A stretch of DNA of 12,479 nucleotides from an uncultured Burkholderiaceae bacterium (GCA_937871985.1 CALMPB010000513.1:1-12479), one strand, 5' to 3'; shown: positions 1-7,461, counted from the stretch's first letter. The notes: generated from the sequence alone by a model not told the origin. Numbers and translations are program-made.

Positions 1-52
1 CCCACACGTCATCTACGATGTCGCTGACCCTTCAACTGCGATGTCGCTGTGC
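1..52. repeat. Direct 11-bp repeats, candidate insertion-sequence end
   Basis: The 11-mer CGATGTCGCTG occurs twice in direct orientation, at 16-26 and 39-49, with starts 23 bp apart. The second copy sits exactly where the lytic transglycosylase frame on the minus strand stops resembling its family. Multiple short repeats near the end are a known property of IS21-family elements, so these 52 bases may be one end of such an element whose body lies left of the window. No transposase is visible here, so the IS assignment is inference from repeats plus the broken gene. Confidence 0.35.
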
Positions 53-673
53 AAACGGATCTCTCGAATTGAAAACCCCAAGTCCACGCGCTGTACCGGG
101 CATCAATTGGGTAAGGCCAACGGCGCCCTTCGGTGATACGATCAATGGGTCATAGCGGCTTTCCTGGGCCACCAGTGCATCGAAAAGCCCGACTGGCACA
201 CCAGCTTCGCACGCCACGGCCTGGATCAAGGGGTAATATTGAGCCCGCCGAGCTTCGAGCCAGCCTGGAAAATCGCCGCGTGGACGGTAGGGTGTGATTG
301 AGCAAGCCTGTGGGGTGTAGAGATAACTTGCGATATCGGACATCGCTGCCCGGCCAGCTCCCCCCGAAACCTGGCCAGTCTGCATCCAAAGGGGCACCGA
401 TATATGCGACGTGCTTATTGCCTCCTCTTGGGGTTCCATTACGGGGCTGCCGAATGATCTGAAGTCATTGCCTAAAACGGCTTCCATGCTTGGTACTGGC
501 GGCGTTCCGTCTGTTGGCATACCCCGCATTCTCGGGCCCACATCGATGACGGCTTCAACTGCCTGCCCATCAAATGTCATTACCTCGGCCTGCTTAGCTG
601 CCGATGTTTGCGCCCATAGCAGTGCCATAACACTACCCACTACGCATAAGCTCGAGTTCGATCGCGTGTTCAT
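32..673 (-). CDS. Truncated secreted lytic transglycosylase (SLT domain, VirB1-like)
   Basis: This encodes a periplasmic peptidoglycan-cleaving enzyme, probably of the kind that opens the wall for conjugation machinery. Residues 1-26 form a signal peptide (short basic start, hydrophobic stretch, Ala-rich cleavage region). A long linker without recognisable domain follows. From about residue 145 a soluble lytic transglycosylase domain begins, with the catalytic Glu in AQESRYDP (E171) and the following GAVGLTQLMPGTA motif (184-196). The domain then stops: after about residue 205-208 the frame runs into unrelated sequence and ends at residue 213. The family normally continues some 60-80 residues with the GGARYL and AYNAG segments, which are missing. 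The cut coincides with the direct repeats at 16-49, suggesting insertion. The product is probably inactive. It is divergent from parA. The start at 673 is chosen because the signal peptide follows directly; no strong ribosome binding site is visible. Confidence 0.8.
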   Translation of the reverse strand: MNTRSNSSLCVVGSVMALLWAQTSAAKQAEVMTFDGQAVEAVIDVGPRMRGMPTDGTPPVPSMEAVLGNDFRSFGSPVMEPQEEAISTSHISVPLWMQTGQVSGGAGRAAMSDIASYLYTPQACSITPYRPRGDFPGWLEARRAQYYPLIQAVACEAGVPVGLFDALVAQESRYDPLIVSPKGAVGLTQLMPGTARGLGVFNSRDPFAQRHRS

Positions 674-710
674 CGATCATTGAACATCATGTTTCGATCA
701 ACCGCACAAC

Positions 711-727
711 GTGGAAAAAAATTCCAC
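711..727. repeat. Short perfect inverted repeat in the divergent intergenic region
   Basis: GTGGAA (711-716) and TTCCAC (722-727) form a perfect 6-bp inverted repeat around five A residues. It lies between the divergent lytic transglycosylase and parA genes. It could be a small operator or hairpin. It lacks the T-tract of a good terminator for either flanking gene. Confidence 0.35.
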
Positions 728-774
728 TATCTCCCAGTGCTTGATCCAGACTAGGTCAGGCAAACCCCCGTGGG

Positions 775-864
775 TAGCAGCTAGCTCACAGATATCTGCT
801 GGTTGGGTATCAGCTAGCTATCACATAGGTAGCGGTTGCCAAACTGCTAGAGAGCGGCTAGCTA
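775..864. promoter_or_regulatory. GCTAGC repeat cluster upstream of parA (candidate operator/centromere)
   Basis: Three copies of the palindrome GCTAGC lie at 780-785, 813-818 and 857-862, with partial copies TAGC at 775-778 and 830-833 and GCTAG at 846-850. Two of the full copies extend to AGCTAGCT or GCTAGCTA. In ParA/ribbon-helix-helix partition systems the RHH protein typically binds short repeats beside its own operon, both to segregate DNA and to repress transcription. A weak promoter match, TTGCCA (836-841) with 17-bp spacing to TAGCTA (859-864), would place the -10 on the third copy; that match is poor and only suggestive. The repeats are seen directly; their function is inferred. Confidence 0.55.
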
Positions 865-885
865 TCCAGTCGTTCGAACTATCAC

Positions 886-898
886 AGGATCGGTCATG
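886..898 (+). promoter_or_regulatory. Ribosome binding site of parA, identical 13-bp leader also before the Toprim gene
   Basis: AGGA (886-889) lies 6 nt before the ATG at 896 and fixes the parA start. The 13 bases from this site through the start codon (AGGATCGGTCATG) recur identically at 1972-1984 in front of the Toprim gene. Confidence 0.7.
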
Positions 899-1525
899 GC
901 TGCTGTCGTAGCATTCGTCTCACAAAAAGGCGGTGTAGGAAAAAGCACCTTGGCAAGAGCCCTTGCTCGCGAGGCGGCGGCAGGCGAACTGCGGGTTAAA
1001 ATCGCCGATCTCGATACTCAACAGGGCACTTCGGTCGATTGGCACCGAGCACGCCTTGGCATCTCCATCGAGCCGATTGTGTCGGTTGAGGCATTCAAAA
1101 CCGCGTCTCAGGCCCTGGCCGCTGCAGACGGCTTCGATCTGCTTATCATCGACGGCCCCGCTCGGACCAGCAAAGCTACACTTGAAATTGCACGGTCATC
1201 GTCACTCGTGGTTCAACCCACCGGCGCATCCTTGGACGATCTCAGGCCTGCCGTCCGCGAATACCATGCCCTTGTTAAGGAGGGTATCCCGACTGGACGG
1301 CTCGTTTTTGCGCTCAACCGCATTGGAACTTCGGCTGAAGAAAATGACGCGCGGGCGTATTTGACCGAAGCGGGGTATAATGTCCTCGACGGTTCGATCG
1401 TGGAACGACCAGCATACCGGCAAGCGCAGAACCAAGGCCTGTCAATTACCGAAACCAAATTCTCCGGCCTTAACCAGCGTGCTGATACTCTGATCCAATC
1501 CCTAATCGACAAAGTAGCGGGGTGA
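896..1525 (+). CDS. parA: ParA-type partition ATPase
   Basis: This is a cytoplasmic ATPase of the small ParA/MinD class that moves plasmid copies by ATP-dependent binding to the nucleoid. The 209 residues are a bare ATPase domain without the N-terminal DNA-binding extension of the larger ParA proteins, matching the ParF/type Ib group. The deviant Walker A KGGVGKST is at 11-18, the A' motif DLDTQQGT at 38-45, and a Walker B-like segment LLIIDGPA at 82-89. A ribosome binding site lies 6 nt before the start. The next gene begins immediately after the stop codon, so the two are cotranscribed and probably translationally coupled. GCTAGC clusters on both sides suggest autoregulation by the partner protein. 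Function is secure at family level. The unseen parts are the replication gene and proof of which DNA site is used. Confidence 0.92.
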   Translation: MAAVVAFVSQKGGVGKSTLARALAREAAAGELRVKIADLDTQQGTSVDWHRARLGISIEPIVSVEAFKTASQALAAADGFDLLIIDGPARTSKATLEIARSSSLVVQPTGASLDDLRPAVREYHALVKEGIPTGRLVFALNRIGTSAEENDARAYLTEAGYNVLDGSIVERPAYRQAQNQGLSITETKFSGLNQRADTLIQSLIDKVAG

Positions 1526-1834
1526 ATGATGGCCGATATCTCGAAGCTAAAGAAGGCTACTCGTTTGGGTTCACCCCCACCAATCAGTGAGGCGAGCCAG
1601 AATTTGGATGCACCCGAAGTAGCCCCCGCCCCTCCGGCTGCACCGCTGATAACCGCAACCCGCATTGATGCCCGCAGTTCGCGCAAGACTAACCGCACTC
1701 AACAATTTGCGACTAGGGTCACACCCGAATGGGACAATCGAATCCGCGAAATAGCTCAACGTGAGGGTCTGCTTCTTACAGAAGTGCTCGAGAAGGCACT
1801 CGACGCTTATGAGAAACTGCTAGCTCAAAGGTAG
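1526..1834 (+). CDS. Ribbon-helix-helix partner of ParA (centromere-binding protein)
   Basis: This small 102-residue protein is encoded directly after parA with no intergenic gap. Residues 1-50 are Pro/Ala-rich and probably flexible, as in the tails by which such proteins stimulate their ParA partner. Residues about 58-100 read as a ribbon-helix-helix fold: a short strand (TQQFATRV), a first helix (PEWDNRIREIAQREG) and a second helix (LLLTEVLEKALDAYEKLLAQ). The expected role is to bind the repeated DNA site as a dimer and link it to ParA, also acting as repressor of the operon. A second ATG lies one codon downstream (1529), so the exact start is uncertain by one residue. The last codons overlap a GCTAGC copy at 1819-1824. 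The role rests on gene order and fold; the sequence itself is not strongly conserved in this class. Confidence 0.8.
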   Translation: MMADISKLKKATRLGSPPPISEASQNLDAPEVAPAPPAAPLITATRIDARSSRKTNRTQQFATRVTPEWDNRIREIAQREGLLLTEVLEKALDAYEKLLAQR

Positions 1835-1925
1835 CTAGCCGCTAGATACCAGCCATCTCAACGCTAGATAGCGGAGGTCTAACTGCTAACACGGGGATCT
1901 TCCGCTAGCTGCTAGCCAGCAGCTA
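1819..1925. promoter_or_regulatory. GCTAGC repeat cluster downstream of the partition genes (candidate centromere)
   Basis: Full GCTAGC copies lie at 1819-1824, 1834-1839, 1904-1909 and 1911-1916, with degenerate copies GCTAG (1841-1845, 1863-1867), TAGC (1869-1872), GCTAA (1885-1889) and AGCTA (1921-1925). The cluster begins inside the last codons of the RHH gene and fills most of the gap before the Toprim gene. It is denser than the upstream cluster, so it is the better candidate for a parS-like centromere; it may also regulate the downstream genes. The function is inferred from repetition and position. Confidence 0.6.
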
Positions 1926-1971
1926 CTGAGTCACCTAGGAAGGGAGAGAAGGGGGTCAGAGGCAGCGAGAA

Positions 1972-1984
1972 AGGATCGGTCATG
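1972..1984 (+). promoter_or_regulatory. Ribosome binding site of the Toprim gene, copy of the parA leader
   Basis: AAGGA (1971-1975) precedes the ATG at 1982 by 6 nt and supports that start. The 13 bases from 1972 through the start codon are identical to those at 886-898 before parA. Confidence 0.7.
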
Positions 1985-2821
1985 CCCCTCGTTGCGCTGA
2001 AACCCACCCAGACCATCGTGGACATCGTCGGCGCCCTCGGCGGCACCTGGCACGGCTACAACGCCATGTGCCGTTGCCCGGCCCACGCCGACAGCGATCC
2101 CAGCCTCTCGATCCGGCAGGGCCATGACGGCATCCTCGTTCACTGCTTCGCCGGCTGCACCGCCGAGGACGTGCTCCGCGAGATCGCGCGCATCAGACCC
2201 GGACGCACCTACGACCCACCCGCTGAACAGCGCACCGGCAGACCCGCCAACATCGAACGGCTGTGGAACGAGGGGTTGCCGATCGCCGGAACGCCCGCGG
2301 AAGCCTATCTCCGCTTTCGCGGCATCACCGGCGCCTTCGACGACCTGAGCTACCACCCGCGCTGTCCGTGGGGACCGAAACCGCATACCCGGTTCCTCCC
2401 GGCGCTGCTGATCGCGGCGCGGGAGGGGCGCACGCTGCGCTCGATTCAGCGCATCTTCCTCGACCTCGCGCATGGCGGCTATCTCGACAAGGCGACGCTC
2501 GGCACGCCGGGAGGTGCGACCTGGCAGGGCATGCGCGTCACCGACACATTGGCGCTTGGTGAGGGGTTCGAGACCTCGGCCGCCTTCACCCAGATCCACG
2601 GCATCCCGTGCTGGGCGACGCTCGGCGCGGCGCGGCTCGACCGTGTCCACATCCCCGATAGCGTCACCACGCTGATCTTCGCCGAGGACAATGACTTCGA
2701 GGGCCGACGCGCACGACGCAAGGCGTGGGCCGCCTATCGGCCGCGCGGGCTGACGCTGAAGCGGATGCCGCCACCCTCACGTTATGGCGACTGGGCCGAC
2801 GTCGTGAAACCCGGAGCCTGA
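1982..2821 (+). CDS. Zinc-finger and Toprim domain protein (primase-like)
   Basis: This is probably a plasmid-encoded primase-like or nucleotidyl-transfer protein that acts on DNA during replication or transfer. Near the N terminus, Cys and His residues (C30, C32, H35, then C55 and C59 in VHCFAGC) resemble a CHC2-type primase zinc finger. A middle segment (about 95-180) links to a C-terminal Toprim domain: the Glu of LGEGFETSA (E194) and the Asp pair in FAEDND (D236, D238) match the metal-binding residues of Toprim folds. At 279 residues it lacks the helicase domain of phage-type primase-helicases. It is followed 58 nt later by the methyltransferase-helicase gene. The first GCTAGC-rich gap lies upstream, so partition proteins might influence its expression. 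The family call is good; the actual primase activity is unproven. Confidence 0.85.
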   Translation: MPLVALKPTQTIVDIVGALGGTWHGYNAMCRCPAHADSDPSLSIRQGHDGILVHCFAGCTAEDVLREIARIRPGRTYDPPAEQRTGRPANIERLWNEGLPIAGTPAEAYLRFRGITGAFDDLSYHPRCPWGPKPHTRFLPALLIAAREGRTLRSIQRIFLDLAHGGYLDKATLGTPGGATWQGMRVTDTLALGEGFETSAAFTQIHGIPCWATLGAARLDRVHIPDSVTTLIFAEDNDFEGRRARRKAWAAYRPRGLTLKRMPPPSRYGDWADVVKPGA

Positions 2822-2829
2822 GAGGGAAG

Positions 2830-2879
2830 GGGGGTCGGGGTCGTGAGCTGCACGAGCAGCCACAGACCCGGAGACCCCC
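2830..2879 (+). promoter_or_regulatory. Three-tier leader hairpin abutting the start codon of the helicase gene
   Basis: Three nested inverted repeats stack here: GGGGGTC (2830-2836) with GACCCCC (2873-2879), GGGTC (2838-2842) with GACCC (2865-2869), and GCTGC (2847-2851) with GCAGC (2856-2860) around an ACGA loop. The base of the hairpin ends one base before the ATG at 2880. The likely ribosome binding site GGAG (2870-2873) lies within it, partly in the internal loop. Folding should limit ribosome access. It could be a translational control element or a weak attenuator after the Toprim gene. Confidence 0.5.
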
Positions 2880-4880
2880 ATGACCGACCTGTTCGACCCT
2901 GCGCCCGCGCGCGCCGACCATGCCACCGCTGCCGCCCGCCTGCTGCTCCCCGCGATCGCCGGCGACGCGAAGATCACCCGAGCGATGCTCAACGACGCGA
3001 TGATCCGCGCCTATGGCGGCACCGACGCCGATGGTCGCTGGACCCAGCGCGAGAGCTTCGAGGTGCTGGAGCATGCGACCGCGCTGGCGGTATGCGCAGC
3101 AGGCACCACGCCGGCGGTCGACGCCGCGATCGGGCTTATGGCGCGCCTTCCTACCCAGACCGTGCGCAGCGAGGAGCAGATCGACTGGCAGCAATTCTCG
3201 ACCCCGCTCGATCTCGCCACGATCACGGTCATGCTCGCGAACGCACGCGCGGATGACATCGTACTCGAACCGAGCGCCGGCAACGGTCTCCTGGTAGCGG
3301 GCCTCCCGCCGATCGCGGCGCTCCAGCTCAACGAGATCGATCCCGCGCGCCGCGAGCGGCTGTCGGCCACCTTCCCGAAAGCCAGCGTTACCGGCCACGA
3401 CGGCGCGCAGATCGCCAGCGTCATGGCATCCGCGGAGCGCCCCAGCCTCATCCTGATGAACCCGCCCTTCTCGCGCTCGCTCGGCCGCGGTGCCGACGCG
3501 CTCGCTGCGGTCCGCCACCTGCAGGCGGCGATCAAGCGTGTGCGGCCTGGCGGGCGCGTCGTCGCGATCATGCCCGACTGGTTCTTCAACTCCGCGCGCA
3601 TGGGCACGATCTGGTCGACGACGCTGGCGAGCGTCGCGCTGCGCACCTCGATCCGGCTGACCCATGCCTATGGCAAGCACGGCACCGGAGTCGCGGTGCG
3701 ACTCTATGTCATCGACAAGACGGTGGGTGATACCACGACGGTCACGCTCCAGCGCGGCGCCGTAAGCGACCTGGTCGAGGCGCTGGTCATCCCGCCCCGG
3801 CAGGATCTGATCCCGGAGGCCGCCACTCCGGCGCCGGTCAAGCGGGGCGGGGGGCTGTCCCTCCTGCGCAGCGTGAGATCGAAGCCCGCTGCCACCCCGC
3901 GCATCTTCCGCGCTCTCGCCAGGAACGAGGTTCTCCCGGTCGGCTACCAGGTACTCGAGACGCCGGCGCCACTCGCCGAGCAGTCCGGCGTCTATCTGCC
4001 CTATCGGCCGAGCCGTATCGTGTTCGACGCTGCCGGCGAGCATCCGACCGCGCTGGTGGAATCGATCGCGATGGGCTCGATCCCCGCGCCGATCCCCGTC
4101 CATGTTCCGTCGCTGCCCGAACGCACCGTCACCGAACGCCTCCTGTCCTCCTCGCAGCTCGAGACCGTCGTTTACGCCGGCCATGCCTGGACCCAGTATA
4201 TCCCGGGCCTGAGCAAGCCAGACAAGGAGGGCGTGGGGCTGGTGCTCTCCGACGACGGACGCGCGTACCGCAAGGGCTATTTCCTGGGCGACGGCACCGG
4301 GGCAGGGAAGGGGCGGCAGGTCGCGGCCGTCATCCTCGACAACTGGCTGGCGGGTCGTCGCAAGAACATCTGGATCAGCAAGAACGAGGCGCTCCATACC
4401 GACGCGATCCGCGACTGGACCGCGCTCGGCGGTCTCGCGGCCGATGTGCAGCCGCTCTCGCGCTGGAAGATCGACGAGCCCGTCACGATGGACGAGGGCG
4501 TCCTGTTCGTGACCTATCCGACGCTGCGCTCCAACCGCGGCGACGCCACCCGGCTCGATCAAATCATCGCCTGGGCCGGTGCCGACTTCGACGGCGTCAT
4601 CGCGTTCGACGAGGCGCATGAGATGGGCGGCGTCGCGGGTGGCGAAGGGTCGATGGGCACCAAGAAGGGCTCGCAGCAGGGCATCGCCGGCGTTCTCCTG
4701 CAGAACCACCTGCCCGACGCCCGCGTGCTCTACGCCTCGGCGACCGGCGCGTCGGAGGTGAACAACCTCGCCTATGCCGTGCGGCTCGGCCTGTGGGGGC
4801 CGGAGACCGCCTTCGCCAACCGCGAGGCGTTCATCACCCAGATCCGGCAGGGCGGGATCGCGGCGATGGAACTGGTCGCG
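2880..4880 (+). CDS. 5' exon: DNA methyltransferase plus Strawberry-notch helicase, N-terminal half
   Basis: This exon encodes residues 1-667 of a large DNA-processing protein. A class I methyltransferase domain comes first, with the S-adenosylmethionine motif VLEPSAGNGLL (128-138) and the amino-methyltransferase motif NPPF (194-197), typical of adenine-N6 or cytosine-N4 enzymes. A superfamily 2 ATPase lobe of the Strawberry-notch type follows: Walker A GDGTGAGKGR (470-479), DEAH box (577-580) and motif III SAT (620-622). The exon ends at a codon boundary after Ala667, where a group II intron begins with GTGCG. Unspliced mRNA would add 16 unrelated residues and stop at 4931. The missing helicase C lobe is at 7465-9678. 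The start at 2880 has GGAG 6 nt upstream. These giant methyltransferase-helicases are known from plasmids and phages; their substrate is not settled, and anti-restriction or DNA protection roles are inference. Confidence 0.9.
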
Positions 4881-5120
4881 GTGCGCCGTGGTGGCGCGAT
4901 TGAAAGGAGTGATGACATGTCATCTGGATAGCTGGAAGAATCCATGCGCCCCCGACTTACCGGTGCCGACGATGAATCGGCTGAAACCTCGAAAGGGGAA
5001 CGGGACCATAGCATGTCGGGAAAAGGTCCAAGCGGCAGAAGCCATTGTATGCCGGGAGGATCAGCGCAAGGCACGTATGGTGAAAGCTGAATTGCCTGAA
5101 CCCCAGTCCTCAGGGCGTTA

Positions 5121-5127
5121 AGTTCCA
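5121..5127 (+). other. EBS2, exon-binding site 2 of the intron
   Basis: AGTTCCA is perfectly complementary over 7 bp to the exon bases TGGAACT at 4867-4873 (IBS2). Its position in the 5' part of the intron, about 80 nt before EBS1, fits domain I. Presence of EBS2 argues against subgroup IIC, which usually relies on a short EBS1 and a terminator-like target. Confidence 0.7.
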
Positions 5128-5198
5128 CAGCGGCGTAGCAATGGCTGTCACGTCGCACCGCGTTGAAGATGGTCCTCGGACTAGGGGCCATCGATGAA

Positions 5199-5223
5199 GG
5201 GAGCATCCGTGCGACACGCTCCC
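5199..5223 (+). other. EBS1 stem-loop of the intron
   Basis: The stem GGGAGC (5199-5204) with GCTCCC (5218-5223) encloses a 13-nt loop. The loop segment TGCGAC (5210-5215) pairs with the last six exon bases GTCGCG (4875-4880), with one G-U wobble at the splice junction itself. Display of EBS1 in a hairpin loop of domain I is the expected architecture. Confidence 0.75.
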
Positions 5224-5518
5224 GGTCCAGCCGACGCGGCCTGCCCTCTATCAGGGGGATCAAAGGGACGAACGGGGCACCTGTCCGTGCTGTATCTCCT
5301 CGATTGCGTAAACACGGGATCGCCTAAACGGGCGTTGACCCAGTCAACGACCCGCATGGCGACAGAGCCGTCATAGTAGCCGAACGCTTGCCGTAATGGG
5401 CAGGACAGCCTTCCTCTTCGGGAGGACGGTCGAAGGATGAAAGGCTCCGGGCAACCGGAGACGGGATTTCCGAAGCCGGGTGAAGGACGGCAGGACTTGC
5501 AGGACCAGTCAAAGAAAC

Positions 5519-7390
5519 ATGGTGGATGTGCTGATGCTACCCGATACCGTGTACAAAAGGCTGGGAACCATCGGTAACCTGACCCGGCAGGGAAAGAGGA
5601 TCAATGGTCTCTCGCGCCTGATGCAAAGCCGTATCCTTTGGGAGAAAGCTTATGCCGAGATGGCGTCCAACAAGGGCGCGCTCACGCGTGGTGTGACGAA
5701 CAACACGCTCGATGGCTTCTCATTCGAGCGGGTCGAGAACCTCATCGCGCGGATCAGTGCGGGGGATTACCGATTTACCCCTGTCCGCCGGGTTTATATT
5801 CCCAAGGCCAACGGAAAGAAGCGCCCGTTGGGTGTGCCTACCGCCGATGACAAGCTCGTTCAGGGCGTGGTGAAGCTGTTGCTGGAAGTCGTGTATGAAC
5901 CTGTTTTCAGCGTTCATTCGCACGGCTTCCGGCGTGGCCGATCCTGCCATACCGCGCTGGATAAGATCAAGAACGGCTGGACGGGTGTAAAATGGTTCGT
6001 TGATGTCGATGTGGTCGGGTTCTTCGACAACATCGATCATCGCATCCTTCTGAACCTTCTCAAGAAAAGGATCGACGACAAACGTTTCATCAAGGTCGTC
6101 GAAGGGATGCTAAAGGCCGGATACATGGAAGAGTGGAAATTCCACGCGACCATGAGCGGTACGCCGCAAGGTGGTATCGTATCCCCGATCCTCGCCAACA
6201 TCTATCTTCATGAACTTGACGAGTTTCTGGAGCAGGAGAAAGCGCGGTTCGATAAGGGTAGAATGCGGGCTTTCACCCGGCGCTACCGGACCTTAGCAAC
6301 GGCCATACGGCTGAACCGCCAGAAAGCTGATGTCCTCTACGCTGAAGGCCGGACGGTCGAGGCAGATCGGCTGAAGCAAAAGGTGGCGAAGCTCGAAGCA
6401 GAACGGCGATCCACGCCGTCGAAGGATGGGTTCGACCCGAACTACCGACGGCTGCTCTTCTGTCGATATGCTGATGATTTCCTTATCGGCGTCATCGGCA
6501 GCAAAGCCGATGCCCGGGACATCATGCAACGCGTCACGGACTTTTTGCGGGACGAGTTGCGTCTCGAAGCATCGGCGGAAAAGAGCGGGATAAGCAAGGC
6601 AACGACCGGAACCCTGTTCCTCGGCTACGGCGTGAAAACCGCCACGGCCAACAGGCTACGGAAAACACGTATCGGTGGTCGGGTGGTGCTCATGCGCTCG
6701 CCCGGCGACCGTGTCCGCCTTCTCGTTCCGCAAAACAGGATCGTGAGGTTCAACCGTGAAAAAGGGTATGGCGATCTGGGGCGTCTCCGGGCGGTCCATC
6801 GTGCCTATCTGATCGACAGCTCTGCGCTGGAGATCGTGCTGGCATACAACGCCGAGATACGCGGCTTTGCGAACTATTACCGGCTCGCATATTTCGTCAA
6901 GCACAGCCTCAACAAGCTTTACTTCCTTTGGAGGACCAGCTTGTTGCGGACCTTGGCAAGTAAGTACCGGTCGTCGGTCAACAAGGTCGTGCATCAACTC
7001 AGAAGCGGGACAGACCTTGCGGTTTCTGTCAAAATGGGCGGGAAGGAGCGTGGGGCGTCGGTCTTCAAGATGAAGGAGATCGATCAATTGCCTAAGCTCG
7101 GTCAGGCGGTCGACATACGGCCAGTCGTGCAATTTACGAAGGCACGATCGGACGTACTCGATCGCCTACGGGCCAACGCATGCGAATACTGCGGCAGGCA
7201 GGACCAGCCATGTGAGGTCCATCATGTTCGGCGAATGCGGGACATGAAGGGGTCCGAGCTTTGGCAACAGGTCGCGGCGGCACGGCGACGTAAACGCGTC
7301 GTTCTCTGCCGGCCTTGTCACAGGGCGCTCCATGCCGGGAAGCTGACACGGCAAACGGTTATCGACACGCAGGACTGGAGAGCCGGATGA
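5519..7390 (+). CDS. ltrA: Group II intron-encoded reverse transcriptase/maturase/HNH endonuclease
   Basis: This multifunctional protein assists intron splicing and carries out retrohoming. From the ATG at 5519 it has 623 residues. The reverse transcriptase domain includes the IPKANGKKRPLG segment (95-105), DVVGFFDNIDH (164-174), GTPQGGIVSPILANIYL (214-230) and the catalytic YADD (317-320). A basic, Glu/Lys-rich insertion of about 70 residues (240-310) lies between the last two motifs, as in many bacterial maturases. The maturase X domain follows (about 390-480), with the GFANYYRLA motif (449-457). The C-terminal HNH endonuclease has Cys pairs CEYC (555-558) and CRPC (597-600) and the HH at 568-569. 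A GTG at 5480 would add 13 residues; I prefer the ATG because the protein family begins close to the MLPDTVYKRLG segment, and neither start has a clear ribosome binding site. The stop codon lies inside domain V of the ribozyme, an unusual overlap. Confidence 0.95.
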   Translation: MVDVLMLPDTVYKRLGTIGNLTRQGKRINGLSRLMQSRILWEKAYAEMASNKGALTRGVTNNTLDGFSFERVENLIARISAGDYRFTPVRRVYIPKANGKKRPLGVPTADDKLVQGVVKLLLEVVYEPVFSVHSHGFRRGRSCHTALDKIKNGWTGVKWFVDVDVVGFFDNIDHRILLNLLKKRIDDKRFIKVVEGMLKAGYMEEWKFHATMSGTPQGGIVSPILANIYLHELDEFLEQEKARFDKGRMRAFTRRYRTLATAIRLNRQKADVLYAEGRTVEADRLKQKVAKLEAERRSTPSKDGFDPNYRRLLFCRYADDFLIGVIGSKADARDIMQRVTDFLRDELRLEASAEKSGISKATTGTLFLGYGVKTATANRLRKTRIGGRVVLMRSPGDRVRLLVPQNRIVRFNREKGYGDLGRLRAVHRAYLIDSSALEIVLAYNAEIRGFANYYRLAYFVKHSLNKLYFLWRTSLLRTLASKYRSSVNKVVHQLRSGTDLAVSVKMGGKERGASVFKMKEIDQLPKLGQAVDIRPVVQFTKARSDVLDRLRANACEYCGRQDQPCEVHHVRRMRDMKGSELWQQVAAARRRKRVVLCRPCHRALHAGKLTRQTVIDTQDWRAG

Positions 7391-7413
7391 TGCGAAAGTA
7401 TCCCGTCCGGTTC
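7380..7413 (+). ncRNA. Group II intron domain V
   Basis: This 34-nt hairpin has the GAGCCG start, a GAAA tetraloop and the CCGGTTC end that define domain V. The catalytic AGC triad is at 7381-7383. The outer stem pairs GAGCCGGA with TCCGGTTC (G-U at the third pair), and the inner stem is GATGC with GTATC (G13-U20 wobble). Position 24 of the hairpin is C where A is usual, leaving a U-C mismatch beside the two-base bulge. The stop codon of the intron protein (7388-7390) lies within it. Confidence 0.95.
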
Positions 7414-7416
7414 GGT

Positions 7417-7461
7417 GGGCGGGGGAGATGTGTCCTCTCACGAGGCGCATCCCCCCGACCC
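7417..7461 (+). ncRNA. Group II intron domain VI with bulged branch-point A
   Basis: The helix pairs GGG (7417-7419) with CCC (7459-7461), C7420 with G7457, GGGGG (7421-7425) with CCCCC (7452-7456), GATGTG (7427-7432) with CGCATC (7446-7451) and CCTC (7434-7437) with GAGG (7442-7445) around a TCAC loop. A7458 is left unpaired on the 3' strand, 7 nt from the intron end counting inclusively, which is the expected place of the lariat branch point. This independently fixes the 3' boundary at 7464. Confidence 0.9.

Noticed and set aside
836..864. TTGCCA with 17-bp spacing to TAGCTA as a parA promoter.
   Set aside because: The -10 matches the consensus at few positions. It is kept only as a remark and not called as a promoter feature.
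411..911. Plus-strand frames at 411-683 and 711-911.
   Set aside because: The first is antisense to the lytic transglycosylase. The second covers the repeat-rich regulatory region and overlaps the parA start.
2664..4709. A 681-codon open frame on the minus strand.
   Set aside because: It is antisense to the methyltransferase-helicase exon, is dominated by Arg/Gly/Ala/Asp typical of GC-rich shadow frames, and shows no family motif.
4774..5376. Small open frames on both strands in the 5' part of the intron.
   Set aside because: They overlap structured domain I-III RNA and the exon end, and lack recognisable protein features.
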